This document shows, one piece after another, positions 30,323 to 39,639 of a stretch of DNA of 64,000 nucleotides (position 1 is its first letter; each line of letters begins with the position of its first letter). The translations under genes and the position numbers were made by a program. Origin of the DNA: an uncultured Alphaproteobacteria bacterium (GTDB lineage: Bacteria > Pseudomonadota > Alphaproteobacteria > HIMB59); assembly GCA_902599045.1 (NCBI GenBank), contig CACKEA010000006.1, positions 1 through 64,000 of the forward strand, in the 5' to 3' direction. The notes under the pieces were generated by a model. That model ran no database searches, had not been told where the DNA came from, and saw only the letters and a program-made list of their open reading frames with translations.

Positions 30323-30948
30323 GTGTAGATTTTCTTATTGAAACTGCAAAAAAAATTCAGGTTGTCATTAATGATAATTCTTCTGAAATTGAAAAATTAG
30401 ATCAAGAAATAGGTGACGGTGATCATATTTTTAATATTCAAAGAGGAATTAAACTCGTTATAGAATTAGAACCAACCATAAAAGATTTAATAATGTCTAA
30501 GGCATTAAATCAAATTGCGATGAAGGTCCTTTCTGGCATAGGTGGTTCATCAGGAGCATTATTTGGAACGTTATTTATGACTATGGCTAAAGGTAATGCT
30601 ATTGATGAGGGTGTTGATTATAAAAAAGCTATAGAAATTTTTGCAGAGGGTGTGGAAGCTGTTAAACAAAGAGGTAAAGCTGATGTGGGAGAAAAAACAA
30701 TGATGGACGTTTTAATACCTGTCTCTAATTGTCTTAAAAAAGGTGTTGAGGACGATAAAGATCTTAAAGAAATACTAAAAGAGGCCGTAGAAGTAGCGGA
30801 AAAAGGGATGTTTTCGACAAAAGATCTCTTGGCTACTAAAGGTAGAGCTTCTTTTTTAGGAGAGCGAGCAAAAGGCCATATTGATCCTGGCGCCCGTTCT
30901 TCACAATTAATGATAAAAACTGTCTGTGAGTCAGTTATAAATAGTTAG
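30319..30948 (+). CDS. dhaL: Dihydroxyacetone kinase L-subunit-like protein (DAK2 domain)
   Basis: LDQEIGDGDHIFNIQRG, GGSSGALFGTLFMTMA, DVGEKTMMDVLIPV, GRASFLGERAKGHIDPGARSS. Confidence 0.92.
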   Translation: MSVDFLIETAKKIQVVINDNSSEIEKLDQEIGDGDHIFNIQRGIKLVIELEPTIKDLIMSKALNQIAMKVLSGIGGSSGALFGTLFMTMAKGNAIDEGVDYKKAIEIFAEGVEAVKQRGKADVGEKTMMDVLIPVSNCLKKGVEDDKDLKEILKEAVEVAEKGMFSTKDLLATKGRASFLGERAKGHIDPGARSSQLMIKTVCESVINS

Positions 30949-30957
30949 GAGGAAACT

Positions 30958-31950
30958 ATGAAAAAATTTATGAATTCAGCAGATGACTTTTTAAAGGAGA
31001 GCCTACAAGGTTTTGGTGCTGCACACCAAGACGTTGTTAGTTGTCATTACGACCCCAACTTCATCACCAGAGCCACTCCCACAAAAGAGGGAAAAGTAGC
31101 ATTGATAAGTGGAGGAGGCAGTGGTCACGAGCCGATGCATGGTGGATTAGTTGGACACGGAATGCTCGATGCAGCTTGCCCAGGATTTGTATTCTCATCA
31201 CCGACACCAGACCAAATGTTAGCTGCTGCTGAAAAAGTAGATAGTGGAGCAGGTGTCCTTTTTATTGTTAAAAATTACTCAGGTGATGTTATGAATTTTC
31301 AAATGGCTGCTGAAATGATGCAAGGCCCCAATGAGTCTGTATTAACAAATGATGATGTTGCTGTTGAAGACTCTTCATTCACAACTGGTAGAAGAGGTGT
31401 TGCTGCTACTGTTGTTGTTGAAAAAATAGTTGGCTCTCTAGCTGAGCACGGAGGTAGCTTACATGAGTGTAAAGCTTTAGGAGATAAGGTGAATAAAAAT
31501 TCAGGTTCTATGGGAGTTGCCTTCTCAAGCTGTACAGTCCCAGCAGCAGGAAAACCAAACTTTGATATTGGTGATAATGAAATGGAATTTGGGGTAGGAA
31601 TTCATGGTGAGCCCGGAAGAAGAAGAGATAAAATGAAATCTGCTCAAGAAATTACAAATGAATTATTGGAAGCAATTAATGAGGATTTAAAACCCGAGGC
31701 TAACGAAGAAATATTATTATTTGTAAATGGTATGGGTGGAACTCCTCTAACAGAGTTATACCTAATTTATGATAATGCTAAAAATATGTTAGATAAAAAA
31801 AATATAAAGATTTCAAGGTCTTTGGTTGGAAATTATTGTACTTCTCTTGAAATGCAAGGAGCGTCAATTACACTTACTAAACTTGATGAAGAACTTGTTA
31901 AGCATTGGGATTCAAATGTTCACACCGCTGCGATGCGTTGGGGAATGTAA
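30958..31950 (+). CDS. dhaK: Dihydroxyacetone kinase K-subunit-like protein
   Basis: ALISGGGSGHEPMHGGLVGHGMLDAACPG, EFGVGIHGEPGRRRD (substrate-binding His region), VNGMGGTPL. Confidence 0.93.
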   Translation: MKKFMNSADDFLKESLQGFGAAHQDVVSCHYDPNFITRATPTKEGKVALISGGGSGHEPMHGGLVGHGMLDAACPGFVFSSPTPDQMLAAAEKVDSGAGVLFIVKNYSGDVMNFQMAAEMMQGPNESVLTNDDVAVEDSSFTTGRRGVAATVVVEKIVGSLAEHGGSLHECKALGDKVNKNSGSMGVAFSSCTVPAAGKPNFDIGDNEMEFGVGIHGEPGRRRDKMKSAQEITNELLEAINEDLKPEANEEILLFVNGMGGTPLTELYLIYDNAKNMLDKKNIKISRSLVGNYCTSLEMQGASITLTKLDEELVKHWDSNVHTAAMRWGM

Positions 31951-32056
31951 TAAAGGTTCATAAAATTTAAATAATTAATTCAAACAATTTTCATAATTGG
32001 AACTGAAAATTCATATAAAATTAAGGACTATCAAATTGAATAGAAAGGAAACAAAT

Positions 32057-32935
32057 ATGAAACTATTTTTAAAAAATATATTAATACTATCCCTAACACT
32101 AGGTATTAGTTCGGCAGTTTCAGCAAAAACTTACAATATGGCTGTTACCGACATTGAAGGAATGGATGCTCTTATCGCTGAGTGGGGACCATTTAAGGAA
32201 GCTTTAGAAAAAGCTACTGGAGATACTTTTGAATTTTTTGCTGTAAGTAATCAAACAGCAACAGCAGAGGCCTTAAGAGGAAAAAAATTAGATTTTGCAA
32301 TAACAGGGCCTGCAGAATATGTTGCGATTAATAAGCTTACAAATGCCCAAGCAATGATTGCGATTGCAAGACCAGATTATTACTGCGGAATTGTCGTTAA
32401 GACGGGGGTAGGAATAATGAGCATGGAGGATTTAAAGGGTAAAGCTGTCTCTTTTGCTAAACCTGGGTCGACATCTGGACATTTTTGTCCAATGCAAGTA
32501 ATGATGGATCATGGAGTAGACCCAATGAAAGACATCAAAGTAATCCATACAAAGAAATCATTGCAACATGCTGGGCTGGAGAGAGATGATACTGCAGCAA
32601 TTGGTGTAAGAATTAGCTCTTGGATCAAGTATAACAGAACACCCGAAAATCAAGGTCAGTTCAAGGTGTTAGCCAGATCGGGTGATCTGCCGTACGATAT
32701 GATGATGGGTGCAGGTCATTTAACGCAGGCTGAAATAGACAAAGTAACCAAGGCAATGAAAGATAACGAAGATGCCTTGATTGCTGGTATTTTAGCTGGG
32801 CTTGATGATAAAGGTGAACCAGCCAATGATAAATACATCGGTACAAGGTTGCTTGAGGTGGATGATTCTGATTATGATATAGTAAGAGCCATGTACAGAA
32901 CAGCTGGCTTGCCTGAATTCGATATTCAAGATTAA
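32057..32935 (+). CDS. phnD: Phosphonate/phosphite-type ABC transporter substrate-binding protein (first copy)
   Basis: Signal peptide from ATG 32057; RGKKLDFAITGPAEYV, DLKGKAVSFAKPGSTSGHFCP; followed by PhnC- and PhnE-like genes. Confidence 0.88.
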   Translation: MKLFLKNILILSLTLGISSAVSAKTYNMAVTDIEGMDALIAEWGPFKEALEKATGDTFEFFAVSNQTATAEALRGKKLDFAITGPAEYVAINKLTNAQAMIAIARPDYYCGIVVKTGVGIMSMEDLKGKAVSFAKPGSTSGHFCPMQVMMDHGVDPMKDIKVIHTKKSLQHAGLERDDTAAIGVRISSWIKYNRTPENQGQFKVLARSGDLPYDMMMGAGHLTQAEIDKVTKAMKDNEDALIAGILAGLDDKGEPANDKYIGTRLLEVDDSDYDIVRAMYRTAGLPEFDIQD

Positions 32936-32952
32936 TAATAATAATATATTGA

Positions 32953-32976
32953 AGCGCTCTATCTCATTAGAGCGCT
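32953..32976 (+). terminator. Hairpin AGCGCTCT-ATCTCATT-AGAGCGCT between phnD-like and phnC-like genes
   Basis: Perfect 8-bp stem, 8-nt loop, no T-tract. Confidence 0.5.
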
Positions 32977-32984
32977 CGATCTGT

Positions 32985-33752
32985 ATGATTGATTTAGAAA
33001 TAAAAGATTTAAAAAAAAGTTTTGGTAGTGAGTTTGTATTAAAAGGTCTTTCTTTTAGTGTTAATTCGCAAAGTTTATTAGCAATCATCGGTTCTAATGG
33101 AGCAGGTAAATCTACCTTGCTGAGATGCTGCAGCCGCTTAATTGAACCATCGAGTGGAAGTATTAAAATTTTTGACAAGGAAATAACAACTTTAAATAGT
33201 CATAAGCTAGGTCAAATACGAAGAGACGTAGCGTTTATTTTTCAACGGCATAATTTAGTTCCTCGACTAAGTGTGTTATCAAATGTTATTCATGGAGATT
33301 TTGGAAATATCACTAGCGGTATAATTCGAGTAACACGATGGTTTCATTTTCTGGCTCCTCAAAATTCTAGATCAAGGGCAATGGATTGCCTTCGGAAAGT
33401 AAATTTATCTCATCTTGCCATGAAACGAGTTGATAGCCTTTCTGGAGGACAATCTCAAAGAGTTGCGATAGCTAGAGCTCTCATGCAAAGACCCAAGTTA
33501 TTACTTGCTGACGAGCCTGTTGCTAGCCTTGACCCAGTGGCTGCAAAAACGGTTATGGAGCTTCTCACAGAACTATGTAAAAAAGAAAAAATAACAGTTA
33601 TATTTACCTCTCACAATGTTGAAGATGCTGTAAAATATTCCGACAAAGTTTTAGCTTTAAAAGAGGGTGAAATAAGCTTCTTGAAAGCAAGTAAAGCGAT
33701 AGATCCAACAGAATTAATTGAGCAATACGACAGCTCTGTAAGAAATGTTTAA
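32985..33752 (+). CDS. phnC: Phosphonate-type ABC transporter ATP-binding protein (first copy)
   Basis: GSNGAGKSTLLRCCSRLIEPSSG, LSGGQSQRVAIARALMQRPKLLLADEPVASLDP. Confidence 0.9.
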   Translation: MIDLEIKDLKKSFGSEFVLKGLSFSVNSQSLLAIIGSNGAGKSTLLRCCSRLIEPSSGSIKIFDKEITTLNSHKLGQIRRDVAFIFQRHNLVPRLSVLSNVIHGDFGNITSGIIRVTRWFHFLAPQNSRSRAMDCLRKVNLSHLAMKRVDSLSGGQSQRVAIARALMQRPKLLLADEPVASLDPVAAKTVMELLTELCKKEKITVIFTSHNVEDAVKYSDKVLALKEGEISFLKASKAIDPTELIEQYDSSVRNV

Positions 33753-33769
33753 TTGGTAGGAACAAGATA

Positions 33770-34603
33770 ATGAAACCCCCAAAAAGATTTGAGCATATTT
33801 CATCCTTTCATTATATTTCTATTATCGTTTTCTTTTTGATTTTGGTGTGGGCTTTTGATGGTGCTGGTTTTTCCTTCAGCAAATTATTTGGAAGCAGTGA
33901 GTACATTGGTAGGTTTCTTAGTGAAGCCTTTCCTCCTATCAGTGAGCATAGATTAAGCTTGAGCGATTTTAACAGGTATATTTTGCTCTTAATAGAGACC
34001 GCCCAAATGGCAATCTTTGGTACATTTTTAGGTATAATTATAGGTTTTTTGTTTGCGCTAATGGCCTCAAGAGGACTACTTGGAAATAGCATCCCAGTAA
34101 GAATGCTTCAAGTATTTGCAAAGTTTCTAATAACATTTATGCGAACAATACCTGATTTAGTATGGGCAATTATATTTGTAATGGTTGTAGGGCTTGGAGC
34201 TTTTGCAGGCACATTAACGATTGCGATAGATACAATAGGATTTGTAGGTAGATTTTTTGCTGAAGAGATGGAGGATGTTGAAAGGAGTGCAGCCGAAGGT
34301 ATAGAGAGTAGTGGAGCGTCAAAGCTAGACAGTACTTTTTCAGCAATCATTCCTGCTGCTATGCCCGGCTTTATAACAACATCGCTTTTCGCCTTAGAAA
34401 AGTCCGTAAGAGGATCAGTAGTGTTAGGGTTAGTTGGTGCTGGTGGAATCGGAATGGAATTAAACAGTCTTTTTAACTGGATGGCTTATGATAGAGCAGT
34501 TATAGTAATAGGCTTAATGTTTATTTTAATATTGTTCGTAGAACAAATTAGCAGCTATGCTCGCTCAAAAATACTCGATGGATCGTTCAAGAGCAGGAAA
34601 TAG
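33770..34603 (+). CDS. phnE: Phosphonate-type ABC transporter permease (first copy)
   Basis: ETAQMAIFGTFLGIIIGF, GLVGAGGIGMELNSLFNWM. Confidence 0.9.
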   Translation: MKPPKRFEHISSFHYISIIVFFLILVWAFDGAGFSFSKLFGSSEYIGRFLSEAFPPISEHRLSLSDFNRYILLLIETAQMAIFGTFLGIIIGFLFALMASRGLLGNSIPVRMLQVFAKFLITFMRTIPDLVWAIIFVMVVGLGAFAGTLTIAIDTIGFVGRFFAEEMEDVERSAAEGIESSGASKLDSTFSAIIPAAMPGFITTSLFALEKSVRGSVVLGLVGAGGIGMELNSLFNWMAYDRAVIVIGLMFILILFVEQISSYARSKILDGSFKSRK

Positions 34604-34629
34604 TGCATAAAAAAGAGAAAGGTAGTCGG

Positions 34630-35295
34630 ATGTCAAAAACAGATACGGCGTATCAGTATTGGAATACTGAATGGGATAATAAAAATGTTAGTGAGAAATG
34701 GACTTTAGCTGAGCCAGAGGTGCTCGCAACTTTCGAAAAAATTGGAAAATTTAAAAAAATTTTAGACCTCGGTGCTGGAGTAGGTCGTCATAGCCTTCCT
34801 TTTGCACAAAACGATTGTGAGGTTACTGCTTTTGATGCAGCAGAAAGTGGACTTGCGTCTATTGAGCAGTTAGGAAAAAAAAATGGTGTTTTTATAAAAA
34901 CTGTACTTGGTAAAATGGATCAATTACCTTTTGCTAATGACTACTTTGAACATGTGTTATCATGGAATACGATTTACCACGGTAACCATGATATTTTAAT
35001 TCATACCGTTAATGAGATAAAAAGAGTACTTAAACCTGGAGGCACGTTTCATGGAACCATGCTCCCCCAGAGAAGAATTGAGCTTTTAAAAAATGAATAT
35101 GATTGCAAAGAGATTTCAAAGAACACTTGGATTGTAAATTCGGACTCTGAAAGCGATAAGGCTCATCCTCATTATTATTGTTCTGCTAATGAATTAACGG
35201 CTATATTTAAGGATTTTGAATTTAATTGGCTTACTATGAAGGAACATGATACTCCAAACTCATGGCACTGGCATTTCATAATCGAAAAGCTATAG
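34630..35295 (+). CDS. Class I SAM-dependent methyltransferase
   Basis: ILDLGAGVGRHSLPFAQNDCEVTAFDAAESGL motif I; 4-bp-scale spacing to phnE. Confidence 0.87.
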   Translation: MSKTDTAYQYWNTEWDNKNVSEKWTLAEPEVLATFEKIGKFKKILDLGAGVGRHSLPFAQNDCEVTAFDAAESGLASIEQLGKKNGVFIKTVLGKMDQLPFANDYFEHVLSWNTIYHGNHDILIHTVNEIKRVLKPGGTFHGTMLPQRRIELLKNEYDCKEISKNTWIVNSDSESDKAHPHYYCSANELTAIFKDFEFNWLTMKEHDTPNSWHWHFIIEKL

Positions 35296-35368
35296 CTCAA
35301 CAAGAAGAACATCAAAAAATTAAAGAGTACGGAGAAAGCATAAACGAAGAAACTAGAAATAAGGATAG

Positions 35369-35416
35369 ATGAAAAAACTTTTAGGGATCTTGGTTCTGGG
35401 TTATAGGATTTTATAG
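35369..35416 (+). pseudogene. Orphan signal-peptide stub MKKLLGILVLGYRIL*
   Basis: ATG 35369 gives a SAR11-like signal start then stop after 15 aa, upstream of a truncated 5'-nucleotidase C-domain. Confidence 0.45.
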
Positions 35417-35458
35417 GATAACTCGATAACGAAGAGATAAAACAAGAAATAGGACAGT

Positions 35459-35968
35459 GTGAATAAAGAAAACGCAATTAAACTGTGGAAAATGATACAG
35501 GAAGCTGGCGATTATACTCTAGGGGATGCTTACACACTTCTCCCTTTTAACAACACTATTGTAGAATTATCAATGACAGGTCAAGAAATTAAAAATGTTC
35601 TTGAAGATGCTTTGGACTACGCTCTTTCTCCTGATGGCTCTACCGGTGCATATCCATATGCGGCGGGTCTACGATGGGATGTCGACTCCTCAAAAGCAAA
35701 GGGGGATCGAATTTCTAACTTAGAATTTAAGGGTAGATCAGATAGCTCTTGGTCATCACTGAATATGTCTCAAATGTATACAGTGGCGACGAATAATTAT
35801 ATTTCCAGTGGAAAAAATGGATACCTAACCTTTGGTGATATATCGAAAGAAGGACGAGTTGTGGATACCTATCTAGGTTACGCACAGTCTTTTGTCGACT
35901 ACGTTAAGAAAGTAGGAACAATTAAGAAACTTCCTCTATCCGAGTATTCCACTCAATCTTTCAAGTAA
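35459..35968 (+). pseudogene. 5'-nucleotidase C-terminal domain fragment, missing the metallophosphatase N-terminal domain
   Basis: YTLGDAYTLLPFNNTIVELSMTGQEIKNVLEDAL...YPYAAGLRWDVD...YTVATNNYISSGKNGYLTF; no upstream catalytic domain or GGxR segment. Confidence 0.75.
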
Positions 35969-35974
35969 ATTAAT

Positions 35975-36661
35975 TTATTTTAGCCCGTGATTTTCACGGG
36001 CTACACTCTTATTGAAATTAAGTAAACTTTTATAATCTCTCAATTTGACTTCATTATAAATAAATGAATTTGAGTAATTTTTATTTTTATAGGTGTATCG
36101 GAATATTTTTTTTACTCCTGCGGCTTTAGCTGATTTGATACCGGCATCAGAGTCTTCAATGACCACCACATCTGTCGGTTTGAGGTTAAGTTTTTTGCAA
36201 GCCATTTTATAGCCATCAGGGCTAGGCTTTGGTTTCACTTTATTTTTACAAGAGACAATAAAAGAAAAATATTGATTGATATTGTGATATTTTAACACTT
36301 TAAGGACACGTTCTTTTTTTGCATTTGTAACAATCGCTTTTGGCTGACTAATCATCCCAAGAGTTTTTTTTAGGTTTGGAAACAAAGAGGGAGTATTTTC
36401 AAAATATTCGTCCACTAAAAAATCGTATTCTCTGAGTATTTCATTTATTAATTTCTTAGATTTTATATGTGGAAAATGTTTACTAAGAATATTAACAACT
36501 GGGGTTCCGATAAGGTAGTGATAGGTGATAAATTTTTCGAATCTTAGATTAAATTTTCGAAGGCATTTTTTTAAAATGTGAAAGCGTTTGGGTTCAGAAT
36601 TGATCATTACGCCATCAAAATCAAATAAATAAGCTTTAAAAGTCTTTTTTTTATTCATCAA
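35975..36661 (-). CDS. HAD-family hydrolase (beta-phosphoglucomutase-like)
   Basis: AYLFDFDGVMINSEPKR, AIVTNAKKERV, VVVIEDSDAGIKSAKAAGVKKI. Confidence 0.87.
   Translation of the reverse strand: MMNKKKTFKAYLFDFDGVMINSEPKRFHILKKCLRKFNLRFEKFITYHYLIGTPVVNILSKHFPHIKSKKLINEILREYDFLVDEYFENTPSLFPNLKKTLGMISQPKAIVTNAKKERVLKVLKYHNINQYFSFIVSCKNKVKPKPSPDGYKMACKKLNLKPTDVVVIEDSDAGIKSAKAAGVKKIFRYTYKNKNYSNSFIYNEVKLRDYKSLLNFNKSVARENHGLK
35982..36002. terminator. Perfect 9-bp hairpin AGCCCGTGA-TTT-TCACGGGCT between convergent genes
   Basis: Lies in the last codons of the 35975 HAD gene; weak T-tract. Confidence 0.5.
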
Positions 36662-36720
36662 AATAAAATTGATATTTGCTATTTAACATTAATTTAAAGT
36701 ATCTTCTCTATATTAATTAA

Positions 36721-37146
36721 ATGTTAAGATCAGAGTGGATTTCAATTTTTTCGAAGACAAGTGAAGATCGCCTCAAAAACACACTTGATCATATAAACTT
36801 TAAAGAGAACTATGATGTTTTATATGGCCCAGATATCGGCTCAATTATGATCCAAGGTAGAGCAGGAGGATCTGGTGATAAATTTAATTTGGGAGAGGCT
36901 ACACTTACTAAATGTATTGTAAAATTTCAGGAAAAAACTGGCTATTCTTATCATTTAGGTAGAAATCTAATCAAAAGTGAGTATGGGGCTATTCTTGATG
37001 CATTGATGCAAATTGAAAGTTACCACTCACAATTGTTGATTTTCGTCAAAGAATTTCAAGAGGAAATACAAAAAGAAAAAATTAAAATTATTGCAGACTC
37101 AAGTGAGAGTAAAGTTGATTTTTTTACTATGGTTAGAGGGGACTAG
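36721..37146 (+). CDS. phnG: C-P lyase subunit PhnG
   Basis: FNLGEATLTKCIVKF...GYSYHLGRN, first gene of ordered phnGHIJKLM. Confidence 0.92.
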   Translation: MLRSEWISIFSKTSEDRLKNTLDHINFKENYDVLYGPDIGSIMIQGRAGGSGDKFNLGEATLTKCIVKFQEKTGYSYHLGRNLIKSEYGAILDALMQIESYHSQLLIFVKEFQEEIQKEKIKIIADSSESKVDFFTMVRGD

Positions 37147-37152
37147 TTTTTT

Positions 37153-37725
37153 TTGGAACACGTCGGCTTTAAAAATAAAACATTTGAGTCCCAGGGGGCA
37201 TTTCGTCTAATCTTACAGGCTACCTCAAATCCTGGAAAAAAAGTTAAATTTATGAATGATAATTATTCTCAGAAGGATCTACACACCTCATCTGTTAACA
37301 TCATCTTCACACTATTGGATCTTGACACAAATGTATTCATTCAAAGCGCTCAGGAAAACACTATTTCTAACTTTATTAAATTACATACCGGCTCACCAAT
37401 TACTAAAAATAAAGTGGAGTCTGATTTTGCTGTTGTTACCGATGGAGATTTAGATTTTGACTCTTTTAATGAGGGTTTAGACCAATACCCTGATAAGGCA
37501 ACTACATTAATAATTCAAATTCAAAGCATGAGCCAAGGAGAAGATTTTGTTCTCTCGGGGCCAGGCATTAAAAATTCAAATCGTATCACCTTAAGAGGTA
37601 TTCCTCATAATTTTAAAGAGAAGGTAAACGCCAACTCCTCAAAATTCCCATTAGGTGTTGATATTTTTTTAACGTGTAAGAATGAACTTATCTCCTTACC
37701 CCGAACCATTAAAATAATTAACTAA
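37153..37725 (+). CDS. phnH: C-P lyase subunit PhnH (TTG start)
   Basis: SQGAFRLILQATSNPGK, TLIIQIQSMSQGEDFVLSGPGI; position. Confidence 0.9.
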   Translation: MEHVGFKNKTFESQGAFRLILQATSNPGKKVKFMNDNYSQKDLHTSSVNIIFTLLDLDTNVFIQSAQENTISNFIKLHTGSPITKNKVESDFAVVTDGDLDFDSFNEGLDQYPDKATTLIIQIQSMSQGEDFVLSGPGIKNSNRITLRGIPHNFKEKVNANSSKFPLGVDIFLTCKNELISLPRTIKIIN

Positions 37726-38816
37726 TGTATGTAGCTGTTAAAGGGGGAGAAAAGGCGATAAAAAGTTCGATTGATCTTTTAGAGCAAAAAAGAAAACATA
37801 TTTCAGCTAATCAAGATATTCAAATAAGCCAATTAATAGAACAACTCAGTTTTGCTGTTGACCGTGTGCTCTCGGAGGGGTCTTTGTATGATAAGAACTT
37901 ATCCGCTCTTTCCATCAAGCAGGCTCAAGGAGATTTGGTAGAGGCAATATTTATTTTAAGAGCTTATAGAACAACGTTGGAGAGATTTTCTTACAGTGTT
38001 CCGATTGATACCAGTTCAATGACTTTAAAAAGGAGGATATCTGCAACATATAAGGATATTCCTGGAGGTCAGATATTAGGACCGACATTTGATTATACAC
38101 ATAGACTCCTCGATTTTTCGCTGCTTAATGGGAAAGAAACATCCAACAAAAAAAATACTCCCAAGAGTGACGATAATGTTTTTTTCCCAAGAGTAATGGA
38201 ATTTTTGAACAATGAGGGATTGATGGAAAAAGAAATAGAAAAATTAAAGTCTAAGCCTTTTGATATTACCCGAGAGCCGATGAAATTTCCTGCCGCAAGA
38301 GATCAGTGGCTTCAAATCTTATCCAGAAGTGATGAGGGATTTTTGTTAGGGTTATCGTATTCTGCAATCAGAGGGTTTGGCAGTAAAGGAACCCATCCTT
38401 TTGTTGGTGAAATACGATACGGTTTTGTTGATGTAAAAATATTTCCTGAAGAATTAGGATTTGAAATTTGCGTTGGTGAAATTGAAGTGTCGGAATGTGA
38501 AATGGTTGATCAATTTGAGGGAAGTAAAAAAAAAGCTCCCCAATTCACTCGAGGTTACGGCCTTACTTTTGGTTACAACGAGAGAAAAGCTATGTCTATT
38601 TCTATTATTGATAGAGCCCTTAAAAGTCAGGAATACGGTGAGGAGATTAGATTTCCAATCCAAGATCAAGAATTTGTGCTTTATCACTCCGACAATGTGG
38701 AGGCACAAGGATTTGTCTCACACCTCAAACTACCCCATTATGTGGATTTTCAAGGAGAGTTAAATCTTATCAGAGAATTAAGAAAAAAAATTTTGAAAAA
38801 AAACAAAGATGATTGA
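37725..38816 (+). CDS. phnI: C-P lyase subunit PhnI
   Basis: MYVAVKGGEKAI, LLGLSYSAIRGFGSKGTHPFVGEIR, GYGLTFGYNERKAMSISIIDRAL. Confidence 0.96.
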   Translation: MYVAVKGGEKAIKSSIDLLEQKRKHISANQDIQISQLIEQLSFAVDRVLSEGSLYDKNLSALSIKQAQGDLVEAIFILRAYRTTLERFSYSVPIDTSSMTLKRRISATYKDIPGGQILGPTFDYTHRLLDFSLLNGKETSNKKNTPKSDDNVFFPRVMEFLNNEGLMEKEIEKLKSKPFDITREPMKFPAARDQWLQILSRSDEGFLLGLSYSAIRGFGSKGTHPFVGEIRYGFVDVKIFPEELGFEICVGEIEVSECEMVDQFEGSKKKAPQFTRGYGLTFGYNERKAMSISIIDRALKSQEYGEEIRFPIQDQEFVLYHSDNVEAQGFVSHLKLPHYVDFQGELNLIRELRKKILKKNKDD

Positions 38817-39639
38817 TGGTTTTAATTTTGCCTACTTAGATGAGGCCACTAAAAGAATGATCCGAAGGACTATACTAAAAGCTATTTGCATCCCTGGTTA
38901 TCAATGTCCATTTGGAGGAAGAGAAATGCCCCTCGCTTATGGTTGGGGTACGGGAGGCATTCAAGTGACCGCTTCAATCATTGGTATGAATGACACCCTA
39001 AAAGTCATTGATCAGGGAGCAGACGATACTACCAATGCTATATCCATTAAAAATTTTTTTAAAAAAGTGTGTAAAATTAAAACAACAGAAGTTACGGAGA
39101 ACGCTACCATCATCCAAACAAGACATAGAATTCCAGAAAAAAAATTATCAGAACATCAAATTCTTGTTTATCAAGTCCCCCAACCAGAACCTTTACGGCG
39201 TTTAGAACCCAAGGAACAAGAAACCCGCAAGTTGCACGCATATGAAGAGTATGCCTTGATGCACGTGAAGCTTTATGAAGAAATATCTCATTATGGATCT
39301 GTGATAAAAACATATGCCTATCCAGTGAGAACAAACCGACGATACATCACTGACCCCAGCCCGACACCTAAATTTGATAATCCCAAGATGGACTTTATGG
39401 AAGCGCTTCAACTGTTTGGTGCAGGTAGAGAGAGAAGAATTTATGCTATTCCTCCCTACACGAGCGTTAAAAGTTTAGATTTTGAAGATCATCCTTTTGA
39501 AATACAAACTTGGGACGAGCGTTGTGATATTTGTGGCTCAAATAATAGTTATCTGGATGAGATTATCGTAAACGACAAGGGAGAGAAAAAATTTATTTGC
39601 TCTGATACCAATTACTGTGAAAAAAATATAAAAACATAG
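38809..39639 (+). CDS. phnJ: C-P lyase core subunit PhnJ (Fe-S)
   Basis: CIPGYQCPFGGREMPLAYGWGTGGIQVTAS; C-terminal Cys motif CDICGSNN...CSDTNYC. Confidence 0.97.
   Translation: MIDGFNFAYLDEATKRMIRRTILKAICIPGYQCPFGGREMPLAYGWGTGGIQVTASIIGMNDTLKVIDQGADDTTNAISIKNFFKKVCKIKTTEVTENATIIQTRHRIPEKKLSEHQILVYQVPQPEPLRRLEPKEQETRKLHAYEEYALMHVKLYEEISHYGSVIKTYAYPVRTNRRYITDPSPTPKFDNPKMDFMEALQLFGAGRERRIYAIPPYTSVKSLDFEDHPFEIQTWDERCDICGSNNSYLDEIIVNDKGEKKFICSDTNYCEKNIKT

Noticed and set aside
35262-35372. 36-aa overlapping ORF MALAFHNRKAIAQQEEHQKIKEYGESINEETRNKDR
   Set aside because: Mostly overlaps the methyltransferase end; could be chance or a relic, no independent support
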